64,000 bases of DNA, taken from the NCBI GenBank assembly GCA_963815475.1, contig CAWFHD010000003.1:1798001-1862000 (forward strand), given 5' to 3'. This document shows, piece by piece, positions 54,053 through 63,084 of this stretch; position 1 is the stretch's first letter; each line of letters begins with the position of its first letter. This stretch comes from Sulfopaludibacter sp963815475. GTDB taxonomy: Bacteria; Acidobacteriota; Terriglobia; Bryobacterales; Bryobacteraceae. The notes under the pieces were generated by a model that saw only the letters and a program-made list of their open reading frames with translations, searched no databases and had not been told where the DNA came from. The translations under genes were made by a program, and so were the position numbers.

Positions 54053-56743
54053 CTAATCGTACCGCAGCGCGGTAAGGGGGTCCACCCGCATCGCCCTTCT
54101 GGCAGGGATGTAGGAGGCTACCAGGGCTACCAATGTCAGCACCAGCGTGACTCCCACAAAAGTGAGCGGATCGGTGGGCCGCACACCATACAGCAGCCCT
54201 GCCATCAGGCGAGTGGCGATGAGCGCGCCGACCAAGCCTATCGCGGCCCCGCCCATTGCGAGCGACAGCCCTTGCCGCAGCACCATGGCCAGAATCTCCT
54301 CTCGCTTCGCGCCGAGCGCGAGCCGAATGCCGATCTCCCTGGTTCGCTCTCCCACCATATAGGAGATGGTTCCATAGATCCCAAGCCCCGCGAGGAGTAG
54401 GGCAGCGAAGGCGAACAGCGCCACCATCTCCAGCGAGAAACGTCTTCCTGAAAGGGAAGCGGTGAGCAAGTCGTCGAGCGTCCTGGCCTGGAAAACCGGC
54501 AGTTCCGGATTGATGGACTGTACCTGTTCCCGCACCTGGGTGGGGAGGGCGCCGGCATTCAATTGTCCGCGCAGAAATACGGTCAGATCCCTGGCCTTGG
54601 TTTGGCACAGGCTCACATAGATCTGCGGAATGTTCGCTTGCGCCAAGGATTCAGTTCGAGCGTCGGCAATCACGCCTACTATGGTGGTCCAGGAAGGTCT
54701 CCTCGGGTTCAGATTGACCCGCTTGCCGATGGCGTCGCCGTCCGGCCACCACGTCCGCGCCATCGCTTCATTCACCACTGCCACCTGAGGCGCCGTTTCG
54801 TTATCGCGCTCACTCAACAGGCGGCCGCGTAGCAGCGGGATTCCCAGCAAATGAAAATAGCCCGGCGTCACATCCGACCGTTCCACCAAGGGAGGCTGGC
54901 TGCCGCGAACGTCGCGTCCTTCGAGGATCAGGGGGAATAGATTTCGATCGTGATTCAGCGGAATGGAGGCGCTGTTTCCCAGCGCGGCTTCTTCCACTCC
55001 TGGGAGCGATGCCGTACGGCGCAGCAGTTCGCGCAGAAATGGCGCTTCCTGTGCCTGAGTTCCGTAGATATCTGCGCTCGGATCGTTTGGAATGGGCAGC
55101 CAGGTCTGGACGGCCATCGTGTGGCGAGGGTTGAAACCCAGCGGCGCCTGGAACAAATCCCAGAAACTGCGCAGCAGAAGGCCCGCGGCGATCATCAGCA
55201 CTAATGAGAGTGCGAACTCCGTGAACACCAGCAGCCGCCGCGTTTTGGCCTGTTCGCCATCGCCCGTGGCGCCGCGCCCTTCCCGCCTGAGCATCCGCGT
55301 CAGATCGAGCCGGCCGGTCTCGGCGGCGGGCGCGAGTCCGAAGATTACCGCGGCAAGGATCGAGGCGATGAGAGCAAACAACAGGACGTCCCAACTGATC
55401 GCGATGTCTTGCAGGCGGGGCAGACTCTCCGGCACCAGGCGCAGCAGAAATCCCCTGGCGTTAAACAAAACCAGCACCCCGGCCGCTCCGCCGAGAAGAG
55501 ACAGGAGCAGGCTCTCGGTCAGCAACTGCCGCACCAGTCGACCGCGTGGGGCCCCCAGCGCCTGGCGGAGGGCAATTTCGCGTCTTCGTGCGCTAGCGCG
55601 CGCAAGCAGCAGATTCGCCACATTCACGCAGCCGATCAGCAGGACCAGGGCCACCGCGGCCAGCAAAAGCACCAGTGACTGGCGGACGTTGCCGACCACG
55701 CTCTCTTTTAGCGGCACCAGTCGCACCCTCCATCCGCTTTGCGCCGGATAGTCGTCGGGATACTGCTTTTGCAGCGATGCGATGAGGGCGTCCAGATGGC
55801 TCTGCGCCGCCTCGATGGTCAATCCAGGTTTCAGGCGTGCGATGAAGTCCTGCAGGTAGCGCGCGTTGCGCACCGGGTTGGGCGCAGGCGCGGCGGCGAA
55901 ACCGGCTGCCGCCCACAACTCGGTATTTCGCTGCTCCATGGTCCGCCCCGGATCGTGAAAGCCCGGCGGCATCACGCCGATGATGCGGTACACGTCGTTA
56001 TCCAGGCGCAGGCTTTTGTCCAGAATCTGCGGGTCGGCTCCGAAGGCGCGCTTCCACAGGCCGTCGCTGATCACTACTTCCAGAGTGAAGCCGGGCGTCG
56101 GATCGTCTGGATTGAACCAGTGGCCGAGTTGCGGCTTGACGCCGAGCAGCGCCAGGTAATTGGGCGACACCGATTCGAAGAGGATGCGAGCGGGTTGCGA
56201 CGAGCCGGTGAGGTTCACGGAGCCGCCGCCCACGGGCGAAACATATTGGAAGATGCCGGAGTGCGCCAGGTCCATCCATTCCGGTTGCGACATGCCTACG
56301 TCGCGAGCGCCTACGCCCGGAAGATCATCCTCAATCCGTACCAACTGCTGCGGTTGCGGATAAGACAAAGGGTGCAGCAGGGTAGCATTGACGACGCCGA
56401 AAATCGCCGTCGTAGCACCAATCCCCAATGCCATCGTCAGGATGGCGACTGAGGCAAAGCCCGGCGACTTCGCCAACATACGGAACGCATAGCGCACATC
56501 CTGTAGCCAGTCTTCGATGAAGGGAAACCCTTGTTCCGCGCGATAATCTTCCCGGACCAATGTCGTCGCGCCAAACTTCAGCACAGCCTGGCGGCGCGCC
56601 TCGGCCGCCGGCATTCCAGCGCGAAGGTTCTCCGCAGTCTGCAGCGTGAGATGCTGCTCCATCTCTTCCCGCAACCGTTGGTCGCTTCGCCGCCTCGCGC
56701 CCAAGATCGTCAGACGCGCGAGGAAACGCCGCAGGAATCTCAT
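54053..56743 (-). CDS. MacB-like ABC permease of the acidobacterial ADOP type
   Basis: 896 residues. The N-terminal RSDQRLREEMEQHLTLQTAENLRAGM region is the permease-prefix domain, followed by a helix at about 95 and two FtsX/MacB units: MacB_PCD (residues 120-340), FtsX (360-500, CVNVANLLLARASARRREIALRQALGA), second MacB_PCD (580-750) and second FtsX (770-895, GERTREIGIRLALGAKREEIL). Such duplicated orphan permeases without an adjacent ATPase are greatly expanded in Acidobacteriota. Transported substrate unknown. Confidence 0.92.
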   Translation of the reverse strand: MRFLRRFLARLTILGARRRSDQRLREEMEQHLTLQTAENLRAGMPAAEARRQAVLKFGATTLVREDYRAEQGFPFIEDWLQDVRYAFRMLAKSPGFASVAILTMALGIGATTAIFGVVNATLLHPLSYPQPQQLVRIEDDLPGVGARDVGMSQPEWMDLAHSGIFQYVSPVGGGSVNLTGSSQPARILFESVSPNYLALLGVKPQLGHWFNPDDPTPGFTLEVVISDGLWKRAFGADPQILDKSLRLDNDVYRIIGVMPPGFHDPGRTMEQRNTELWAAAGFAAAPAPNPVRNARYLQDFIARLKPGLTIEAAQSHLDALIASLQKQYPDDYPAQSGWRVRLVPLKESVVGNVRQSLVLLLAAVALVLLIGCVNVANLLLARASARRREIALRQALGAPRGRLVRQLLTESLLLSLLGGAAGVLVLFNARGFLLRLVPESLPRLQDIAISWDVLLFALIASILAAVIFGLAPAAETGRLDLTRMLRREGRGATGDGEQAKTRRLLVFTEFALSLVLMIAAGLLLRSFWDLFQAPLGFNPRHTMAVQTWLPIPNDPSADIYGTQAQEAPFLRELLRRTASLPGVEEAALGNSASIPLNHDRNLFPLILEGRDVRGSQPPLVERSDVTPGYFHLLGIPLLRGRLLSERDNETAPQVAVVNEAMARTWWPDGDAIGKRVNLNPRRPSWTTIVGVIADARTESLAQANIPQIYVSLCQTKARDLTVFLRGQLNAGALPTQVREQVQSINPELPVFQARTLDDLLTASLSGRRFSLEMVALFAFAALLLAGLGIYGTISYMVGERTREIGIRLALGAKREEILAMVLRQGLSLAMGGAAIGLVGALIATRLMAGLLYGVRPTDPLTFVGVTLVLTLVALVASYIPARRAMRVDPLTALRYD

Positions 56744-56903
56744 GACAGGTCCTCCGCGTTGACGTGCAAGAAGCGCCGGACGTCCGATCTCTGCTTCATC
56801 GCGTTGTCCTTTTGGTTTCCCACAGGAATCTTGCCACAGTTTCTTTGGGAAAGCAACAGGAGAGCAAAGACCGATTAGTCCTCGCCGGTAAGTCAGCGGT
56901 GCG

Positions 56904-57578
56904 CTACAGTATTTTCCCGTCGCGCATTTGGACCAGGTGGTCTCCGTAGGCGGCGGCTTCGGGATTGTGGGTGATCATGAGGATGGTCTGACCCAGGCGG
57001 CGGTTCAGGTCGCGCAGAATCTCGAGGACGGCTTTGGAGTTCTCAGTGTCCAGATTGCCCGTAGGCTCGTCTGCCAGGAGAATCGCGGGATGATTGACGA
57101 TAGCACGGGCGATGGCGACCCGCTGCTGCTCTCCTCCCGATAACGCGTTGGGTTTGTGGTCCAGGCGTTGATCGATTCCCAGCAGGCGCAGGATCTCGGT
57201 GAACTCGGGCGCGGGCTTCGGCTCCATGCCGGCGATATGTCGGGCGACGGCGATGTTGTCGCGCGCCGTCAGGTTCGGCAGCAGGTTAAATTTCTGAAAT
57301 ACAAACCCCACAGTGCGCTTCCGCAGATTGGTGCGGCCCCCATCGGATAAGACGGAGAGATCCTTGCCAGCCACGGTCACCTTTCCGGACGTGGGTGGCG
57401 TCAGCCCGCCGATGATGTGAAACAGCGTCGATTTGCCGGAGCCGGAAGGCCCCACAATGGAGATGAACTCGCCAGCCGTGACCTTCAGGTCCACACCGCG
57501 AAGCGCCGGCACATCCACCTGGCCGACGCGATAGATCTTCCGCAGATCCTGAGTTTCGATGATGTGGCCGCTACTCAT
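56904..57578 (-). CDS. ABC transporter ATPase, LolD/MacB-like
   Basis: 224 residues. Walker A GPSGSGKST, Q-loop VFQKFNLLPNLTA, signature LSGGEQQRVAIARA, Walker B ILLADEPTGNLDT, and the switch histidine in MITHNPEAA. Energises the FtsX-like permease encoded upstream, with which it overlaps by 8 bases. The ADOP gene 160 bases further on is a separate unit. Confidence 0.95.
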   Translation of the reverse strand: MSSGHIIETQDLRKIYRVGQVDVPALRGVDLKVTAGEFISIVGPSGSGKSTLFHIIGGLTPPTSGKVTVAGKDLSVLSDGGRTNLRKRTVGFVFQKFNLLPNLTARDNIAVARHIAGMEPKPAPEFTEILRLLGIDQRLDHKPNALSGGEQQRVAIARAIVNHPAILLADEPTGNLDTENSKAVLEILRDLNRRLGQTILMITHNPEAAAYGDHLVQMRDGKIL

Positions 57579-58668
57579 AGGACAAGGCCTCTATCGGATC
57601 GTGGGACGCCGCATTCAGGCCGGGATAAAGCGCGCCGAGCAAGGCGCCGAGGAGCGTGATGACGCCCGCATAAAGCCACCACTCGGGCACGATCGCGATA
57701 GGGAAGGAGGCAGGGCGTAAAACGCGCAGCAACCAGTACGCCCCATAGCTCATGACGATGCCTAGCACCGTGCCGCCGAAGCCCATGATCATAGATTCCA
57801 CTAGGATGATTCGAAGGATAAAGCTCTTGGAAGCGCCGAGCGATTTCAGGATCCCGATTTCGCGTGTGCGCTGCAGGACCGACATGTACATGGACAGGCA
57901 GACTACCGCGAATCCAATGACCACACCGATTCCCATCACGATGGCGATAAATTCGCTGAGAGCGGGCACGTTGTTGACGTTATAGAGAGAAGTGAACTCC
58001 TTCATCGAGTAGATCTGGTCGTTCTGCATCTTCTCCTTCAGGTCGTGCACTACCTGATCGGTGTAGGCGGGGTCATCGAGCTTGACGTAGATCTGGCTCA
58101 ACTTGTGGGGGCTCTCCATCACGTCCTGTAACACTTGGATGGGAAAGGCGATGCGGGTAAGTTGGCCGTTTTCGATGATCCCGGCAACCCGCCAGGGTCG
58201 ATTGAAGAGGGTGACCTTCGAGCCGAGGTGAAGGTGGTTCTCTGTGGCGTAATATTGATCGACCAGCACGTCGTCCGGCTGTCGGAATGGGCCGCCCTCC
58301 ACAAAGTGAAAACCGCCGCTCATCTGGTTGAAGGTCGCGAGGTCTACTCCGGTGGCGCCCAGCGTCACGTTCTTTACCTGCTGATTGATAATCCCCATCA
58401 CCACCTTCACGTGAGGCTGCGTCTGGAGCCAACCGACGTAGTTGTCAGAGAGGGGCGCGCCGCTGAGGGTGAGAAAAGAGGTGCCTCGCGGGCGGATCAC
58501 CAGGTCGGCGCCTATGCCGCCGGCCCGCTCCTTGCTTCCCTGCAGGAAACCGTGGCTGAGGCCAACCAGCGTGAGTTGCAGGGTGACGGGCACGCCGATG
58601 AGCAGGATACTGAGCAGGCTGCGCATGGGCCGGTGTTTGAGATTTTCCAGGACCAGTTTACCGGTCAC
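57571..58668 (-). CDS. FtsX/LolC-like ABC permease
   Basis: 365 residues. N-terminal transmembrane helix (SLLSILLIGVPVTLQLTLVGLSHGF), a periplasmic MacB_PCD domain of about 200 residues, and three C-terminal helices with the FtsX pattern RTREIGILKSLGASKSFILRIILVESMIMG. Starts inside the stop of the lipoprotein gene (ATGA) and overlaps the ATPase gene, so three proteins are translated as one unit. Confidence 0.9.
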   Translation of the reverse strand: MTGKLVLENLKHRPMRSLLSILLIGVPVTLQLTLVGLSHGFLQGSKERAGGIGADLVIRPRGTSFLTLSGAPLSDNYVGWLQTQPHVKVVMGIINQQVKNVTLGATGVDLATFNQMSGGFHFVEGGPFRQPDDVLVDQYYATENHLHLGSKVTLFNRPWRVAGIIENGQLTRIAFPIQVLQDVMESPHKLSQIYVKLDDPAYTDQVVHDLKEKMQNDQIYSMKEFTSLYNVNNVPALSEFIAIVMGIGVVIGFAVVCLSMYMSVLQRTREIGILKSLGASKSFILRIILVESMIMGFGGTVLGIVMSYGAYWLLRVLRPASFPIAIVPEWWLYAGVITLLGALLGALYPGLNAASHDPIEALSYE

Positions 58669-59567
58669 TTCTTCTTTCCTTGCGGTGTAGGAGCGGAAGG
58701 CGTGGGCTGGCCGGCCGTTTTGAGCGTCGATCCTTCAGGTTGGGGTAGCACAAATTTATCATCCGACACGCCTTTGTTGATGTCCATCTTGACCACATCG
58801 ATCACCACGCCGTACTCGTCGCGCGGGCGGTTGATTTCGACGTGCTTGGGGAAGGGCACGTTGTCGTAGCCGTGCCACTGACTGTAGCGGGCGTCGGTGA
58901 GGATGTTGCCCTGTGCGTCGAAGATGATCTCGCGGGAAATCTCCAAGTCGAGGCGGCTGAACCAGACGGTACGGTCGATGTGGAGTTTGCCCTCCTGGTC
59001 GTGAACCTCGTGCAGGATGTAGAAGGCATTGTCCTCGTCGGTGAAATTCTCCAGGAAGACCTTTTCGGCATTGGGGTCGATCGGACGGACCAGAAGGGCA
59101 TCGATGAAGTGCTGCGGACGGAGGTTTTCGAGCTTATTAGCGGCGGGCGTTTCGATCTGGTTGCGGCCTACAATGAACAGATTGCGGGAGGGGATGTAGA
59201 GCTTAAACTGGTCGCCGTTCGACACCATGTCGAAGGCGCGGCTGCGGACCACCGGATAGAGGCCGACGATGTGGATGCTCGAGGGTTTGTGGAAATAAAT
59301 GTAGGCGCGAACGTCTTTGTATTCGGTGATTTGGCTTTTTTCGGCGCTGCCCAGTGCCGGAGTCATGTCGACGGTGGCGCTAAAGTCCTGAATGGCGTTG
59401 TAGTGGCGCGCGACGGACTCGATCAGCGAAGTCTGATCGGCGATCAGAAGTTTCTGGCTGGGGTTGCCCTTACGGGTAATCGAACGGCGGCGCACCAGGC
59501 AGGAGGAAAGCCCGGTAGATAGCAGGCAGATCAAGAAGATAGCGGCGATTGTGCGCCTCAGGGACAT
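58665..59567 (-). CDS. Outer-membrane-type lipoprotein with LolA/LolB-like fold (DUF4292-like)
   Basis: 300 residues from ATG 59567, which starts a lipoprotein signal ending LSTGLSSC. The mature part has the single-sheet pattern of LolA/LolB proteins: YNAIQDFSATVDMTPALG, VRAYIYFHKPSSIHIVGLYP, FDMVSNGDQFKLYIPSRNLFIVG. First gene of the lipoprotein-permease-ATPase operon; a lipoprotein or lipid acceptor/donor for the transporter is a reasonable inference. Confidence 0.78.
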   Translation of the reverse strand: MSLRRTIAAIFLICLLSTGLSSCLVRRRSITRKGNPSQKLLIADQTSLIESVARHYNAIQDFSATVDMTPALGSAEKSQITEYKDVRAYIYFHKPSSIHIVGLYPVVRSRAFDMVSNGDQFKLYIPSRNLFIVGRNQIETPAANKLENLRPQHFIDALLVRPIDPNAEKVFLENFTDEDNAFYILHEVHDQEGKLHIDRTVWFSRLDLEISREIIFDAQGNILTDARYSQWHGYDNVPFPKHVEINRPRDEYGVVIDVVKMDINKGVSDDKFVLPQPEGSTLKTAGQPTPSAPTPQGKKK

Positions 59568-59785
59568 CGTTTCATTGTAGGCAGCGGGGGAAGGACGCCG
59601 CAATCAAAAGAGTTCGGTCGGGGTGTGGTATAGGGGTGTCACGATGACCGTGCTGGTGGTGTCGCGCCGGCTGAGGGTGATCGGTTTGAGCCTGCTGCAT
59701 GGAATCGGGCGCAAGGCCTGTGTTAAAGTAGAAAACGTACCCGCCTCCTGTAAACAGGGCGCGAGTCCGTCCTTCGCTTCAAGAT

Positions 59786-59861
59786 GGGCCTGTGGCGCAG
59801 TTGGGAGCGCGCTTCCATGGCATGGAAGAGGTCGTGAGTTCGAATCTCACCAGGTCCACCA
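59786..59861 (+). tRNA. tRNA-Ala (anticodon GGC)
   Basis: 76 bases with encoded CCA. Acceptor GGGCCTG/CAGGTCC (one G-T pair), D arm GCGC-AGTTGGGA-GCGC, anticodon stem CTTCC/GGAAG with loop ATGGCAT (anticodon GGC at its centre), variable AGGTC, and T arm GTGAG-TTCGAAT-CTCAC. All arms pair correctly. Confidence 0.95.
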
Positions 59862-60045
59862 AATTCCTCAAAGACTTACCGGCGACGAAGCACCGAAAGT
59901 GTGGCTGCTGGAGTCCAACTGGAGTCCAAATTTGGACGCCAGCCACAGGGACCGCGGGCATCAGCTGGGCCATTCGACCTGGTTTTTAGCTTCTCAGCTA
60001 TTTCAGACGCCCTACTTACGGGCATGGCTAAAAGCCAATACGGCT

Positions 60046-60072
60046 CTCACAATACTCACAATACTCACAATC
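60046..60072. repeat. Three tandem CTCACAATN 9-mers, copy 1
   Basis: CTCACAATA CTCACAATA CTCACAATC. An equivalent array lies at 61350-61376, so the two flank the Pro-rich gene at 60324-61163. Confidence 0.8.
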
Positions 60073-60271
60073 CCCGCTGCCGCGCGGATTGAGACTTGCC
60101 GGCCTCTGCCAGATTTGAATTCGCGAGTCAAGATTCTTGAGAATCGCAGAGTATTCCGTCAAGTCCGACGTGTACTTTCGGCGTCGCAGGGCGGGGTATT
60201 TGAGTACGCATGCGCGCGAAAGCATGTGGCATGTCACCTCTCGCAATGTGAAGATCGTCGAAAACCAGGTA

Positions 60272-60301
60272 TGACGGGCATCCGCCCGCTTGCGATATAA
60301 T
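60272..60301 (+). promoter_or_regulatory. Possible promoter of the second Pro-rich gene
   Basis: TATAAT at 60296-60301 with a weak TGACGG 18 bases upstream. A start near 60308 would leave a leader of about 16 bases with AGAGG in front of the ATG. Confidence 0.4.
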
Positions 60302-60323
60302 CCTTCCCTAAGAGGCCGTCCTT

Positions 60324-61163
60324 ATGCCTGCAAAATTTCCCGTTACTCCAACGGGCACCAAGTCGGGACCGACTCCGGGGCAAGCAAGTGTTGGGATTGC
60401 GAACCAGAACCGAAAAAATGCGGGGACTACTCGGCCAGCTCCGCCTGTATATCGCCCGGTGGCCTCAAATCCCCTTCGGCAGCCCCTCGCGGCGCAACGG
60501 CTCACCCGCAACCCCTCCGGCCCAGCCGTCCCGCCGCCGGTCTATCGACCCAATCCTGCCGCCCCAATTTCGCGATTCCCGACGAGCGGCAACCTTCCGA
60601 GCCGTCCATCTCTCTCACAGGCTCCGGCGGGCACTCCCTTCTTGCGGCCGGCCTTCCGTGTGGCGCAGGGCAAAGCGCCATCATCGTTGCCTGCAGGCAT
60701 CCGCACCTACCGGGCCCCTTTTCCAGGCGTTCTGCCGCGCGTCGTGCAACGGTCCGCCACCAGTGCCGCGGAGGCAGGCTGGAACAAGCAGAAGAGCAAG
60801 CTCGCACGATCAGCCACGGCGACGATCCAGTATGGACACAATTTTGCTTTGCCGAGAGACACCAAAGATCAACTCGAAAGCCTTTGCGCCGAAATCGGCT
60901 TTTCTCCGCCGCAAGGGGATTACGGCTACGAAAAGAAAGTCCTCAGCGACGCGGAACTGAAGCATGCGACCGCCATCTCGGAAGCCGTGGGTGAAATCGA
61001 GAAAATCATCCTAGGTATCTTCTCCTCGGGAGACGACCAATCGTGGAATGCTCTGTCTAGTTCGGGATTCCTTAGCCGGTTTGTCCGCATTTCGCCAGAA
61101 ACTTGCAACCAGACCACGAGTAAAGAGCTCCTGGAGTGCTTGGCCACGATTCGGACGCGATAG
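60324..61163 (+). CDS. Second Pro-rich PVYRP/VVQR protein (effector candidate)
   Basis: 279 residues. N-terminus MPAKFPVTPTGTK resembles that of the protein at 41736; PPVYRP occurs at residues 40-45 and 71-76, and VVQR at 140-143. The Pro-rich leader is followed by an unrelated C-terminal domain (about 145-279) with TATIQYGHNFALPRDTKDQL and mixed helices. No catalytic motif is obvious to me. It lies between two CTCACAAT arrays and just after tRNA-Ala, in probable accessory DNA. Confidence 0.62.
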   Translation: MPAKFPVTPTGTKSGPTPGQASVGIANQNRKNAGTTRPAPPVYRPVASNPLRQPLAAQRLTRNPSGPAVPPPVYRPNPAAPISRFPTSGNLPSRPSLSQAPAGTPFLRPAFRVAQGKAPSSLPAGIRTYRAPFPGVLPRVVQRSATSAAEAGWNKQKSKLARSATATIQYGHNFALPRDTKDQLESLCAEIGFSPPQGDYGYEKKVLSDAELKHATAISEAVGEIEKIILGIFSSGDDQSWNALSSSGFLSRFVRISPETCNQTTSKELLECLATIRTR

Positions 61164-61349
61164 CCGACCTGCAAATCCCTCCCTGATCCTCAGTCTATCG
61201 CGTAGCTGAACCTTTTGGGCGTCGGAGAAGCGTTCATCAAAGGCAAACCGAAGTAGTCGATTCGAACAGATTAGCCGCGAGGGTGCGGCAGGCAGTCCAC
61301 GACTTTCCTTGCTCTGCTAAACGACCCGAGTCCAACTTGAGTCTGCCTT

Positions 61350-61376
61350 CTCACAATCCTCACAATACTCACAATG
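61350..61376. repeat. Three tandem CTCACAATN 9-mers, copy 2
   Basis: CTCACAATC CTCACAATA CTCACAATG. Preceded at 61328-61343 by GAGTCCAACTTGAGTC, which matches the GAGTCCAACTGGAGTC that also precedes copy 1. The 295-base gap 61164-61458 has no other recognisable content. Confidence 0.8.
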
Positions 61377-61458
61377 CCGAGCCGGCGAGGTGACTCAGGA
61401 ACGCTGATCGCGACTGTTGACGACTGAAATCAGGAACTGCTATCCAAGGGCAATGATT

Positions 61459-62776
61459 ATGTCTCCACAGTCCCTGGAAACCCTTGCGTGGAATATAGAT
61501 CGCTTCGTTTTCTACGCCCGGAATCCGCGCAAGAACGATGCTGCGGTGGATCGCATGTGCAGCAGCATCCGCGAGTTCGGCTTCAAGATTCCAGTGCTAG
61601 CGCGGAGCAACGGCGACGTGGTAGACGGGCATCTGCGGCTGAAGGCGGCGCGCAAGCTGGGCTCTTGGCCAGGTGGCGACACCACCCAGATTCCGGTGCT
61701 CCTTTGTGACGAGTGGACTCCGGAGCAGGTAAAGGCTTTCCGCCTGATGGTGAACCGCTCTGTGGCCTGGGCTCAATGGGACGAAGAGCTCCTGTCGCTG
61801 GAACTCCAGGAACTGAACGCCGCGGATTTCGATCTCAGCCTGACTGGCTTCGATCCAAAGGAACTGGACGATCTGCTGGCGCTCCCGGACGAGGAGAAAG
61901 CAAACGAGGCCCCGCCGCTTCCCGAGAATCCAGTGTCGCGCTCTGGGGATCTTTGGATCTGCGGCAAGCACCGCGTGCTGTGCGGGGATTGCACGAGCGC
62001 GGACGCAGTGGCACGGCTACTCGGAGAGCACAAGCCGATCCTGATGGTGACCGATCCGCCGTACGGCATCGAGCTCGATAGCGAATGGCGCGACCGCGCC
62101 GGCCTCAACGGCTGCGGGCCTGCGGAGGCCAGCTACATGAAAAAGCGAACTGCGGGCCATACCGAAACGACGATTTCAGGCGACACGCGGGCCGACTGGT
62201 CAGATGCGTTCGACCTTTGTGCCAAGCCTTCAAATCGCCTATGTATGGCATGCATCGAAGTTCACACGCGAGGTCTTAGATGGGTTGCTCCGCATCGGTT
62301 TCGACCATCACCAGCAAATCATTTGGGATAAGGGCCGAACGGTCCTGACCAGAACGCTTTACTGGTTTCAGCATGAGCCATGTTGGTTCGTGCGGAAGAA
62401 GAACGCGCCCTGGTTTGGCAAGGCTGGCGAAAACTCCACGATCTGGGCATCGCCGAGTCCGAAATTCATCATGGGCGGAAGCGATGAACAGAAATACGAT
62501 CACCCGACGCAGAAGCCCGTGGAACTGATGCGACGCCCTATCCTGAATCACCTGAAGCGCGGCGAGTTGGTTTATGAGCCGTTCCTGGGCAGCGGCACCA
62601 CGCTGGCCGCCGCCGAACTCACTGAGCGCGTCTGCTGCGGGATGGAACTTGATCCAAAATATGTCGATGTCATCGTGCAGCGCTGGCAAACATTGTCCGG
62701 CAAGAAGGCTACGCTCGAGGCGGATGGGCGGAGCTTCGAAGAGATCTCTGCCGAGCGCCACCAGGCGGCCGCATGA
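61459..62776 (+). CDS. ParB-N/DNA methyltransferase fusion, with one frame break
   Basis: Start ATG 61459 with AAGGG 8 bases upstream. Residues about 10-110 are a ParB/sulfiredoxin-like nuclease-fold domain (VVDGHLRLKAARKLG, IPVLLCDEW). The rest is an N6/N4-type methyltransferase with TDPPYG (motif IV) near residue 198 and FLGSGTT (motif I) near the end; the order is that of beta-class enzymes. The frame shifts near 62218, where an extra T in CTTTGTG accounts for it, resuming PSLQIAYVWHASKFTREVL. Such fusions are frequent orphan methyltransferases of prophages and mobile elements. No restriction partner is nearby. Confidence 0.85.
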
Positions 62777-62800
62777 ATCGCCCGTTGCCGCCAGGAAATC

Positions 62801-62944
62801 GTGGAGGCGGAAACGCAGCTTCGCTCCGGACATCACGAAGTCGAGGGGTTGTGCAGGGCTCTAGCCGACTGGTCCTGCGAACTCCGGCTGATCGAATTGG
62901 AACTGGGGTTGCGTACCTGCCCTTCGCGGACGCCCGAGGAATAG
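62801..62944 (+). CDS. Possible 47-residue protein after the methyltransferase
   Basis: GTG start with AGGAA a few bases upstream, 24 bases after the methyltransferase stop. The predicted chain is acidic and helical (EAETQLRSGHHEVEGLCRAL, ELRLIELELGLR). Coding likelihood rests only on composition and position; a non-coding spacer is possible. Confidence 0.3.
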   Translation: MEAETQLRSGHHEVEGLCRALADWSCELRLIELELGLRTCPSRTPEE

Positions 62945-63033
62945 CTACCGTTGCGCCACAGTTCGCCCACGTTCGCACGGATGGGGACGGCTGGCGGTAT
63001 TGGCCCACCGCCGGAACCGTGGCGCAGAGACGC

Positions 63034-63065
63034 AAAAAGCCCGCCGCGGCCGGAGCCGGGCGGGC
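63034..63065 (-). terminator. Intrinsic terminator of the DUF3489 gene
   Basis: On the minus strand GCCCGCC...GGCGGGC forms a 7-bp GC stem followed directly by TTTTT, about 20 bases after the DUF3489 stop. Confidence 0.7.
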
Positions 63066-63084
63066 AGAGAAGGACTTTACTATT

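Larger units (their letters stand above)
59862..60323. other. Gene-free segment after tRNA-Ala
   Basis: 462 bases without a convincing gene. It has a GGAGTCCAACTGGAGTCC direct repeat (about 59919-59936), the CTCACAATA triple repeat at 60046-60072 and a -10-like box at the right end. Its position right after the 3' end of a tRNA is typical for the left end of an integrated element. Confidence 0.5.

Noticed and set aside
60046..61376. CRISPR array
   Set aside because: The CTCACAAT units are 9 bases, directly tandem, with no spacers and no cas genes.
1715..62218. Programmed +1 frameshifting as explanation of the broken genes
   Set aside because: The sites share no slippery motif or downstream structure, occur in unrelated genes, and gcvPA would need three events. 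Insertion errors explain them more simply.
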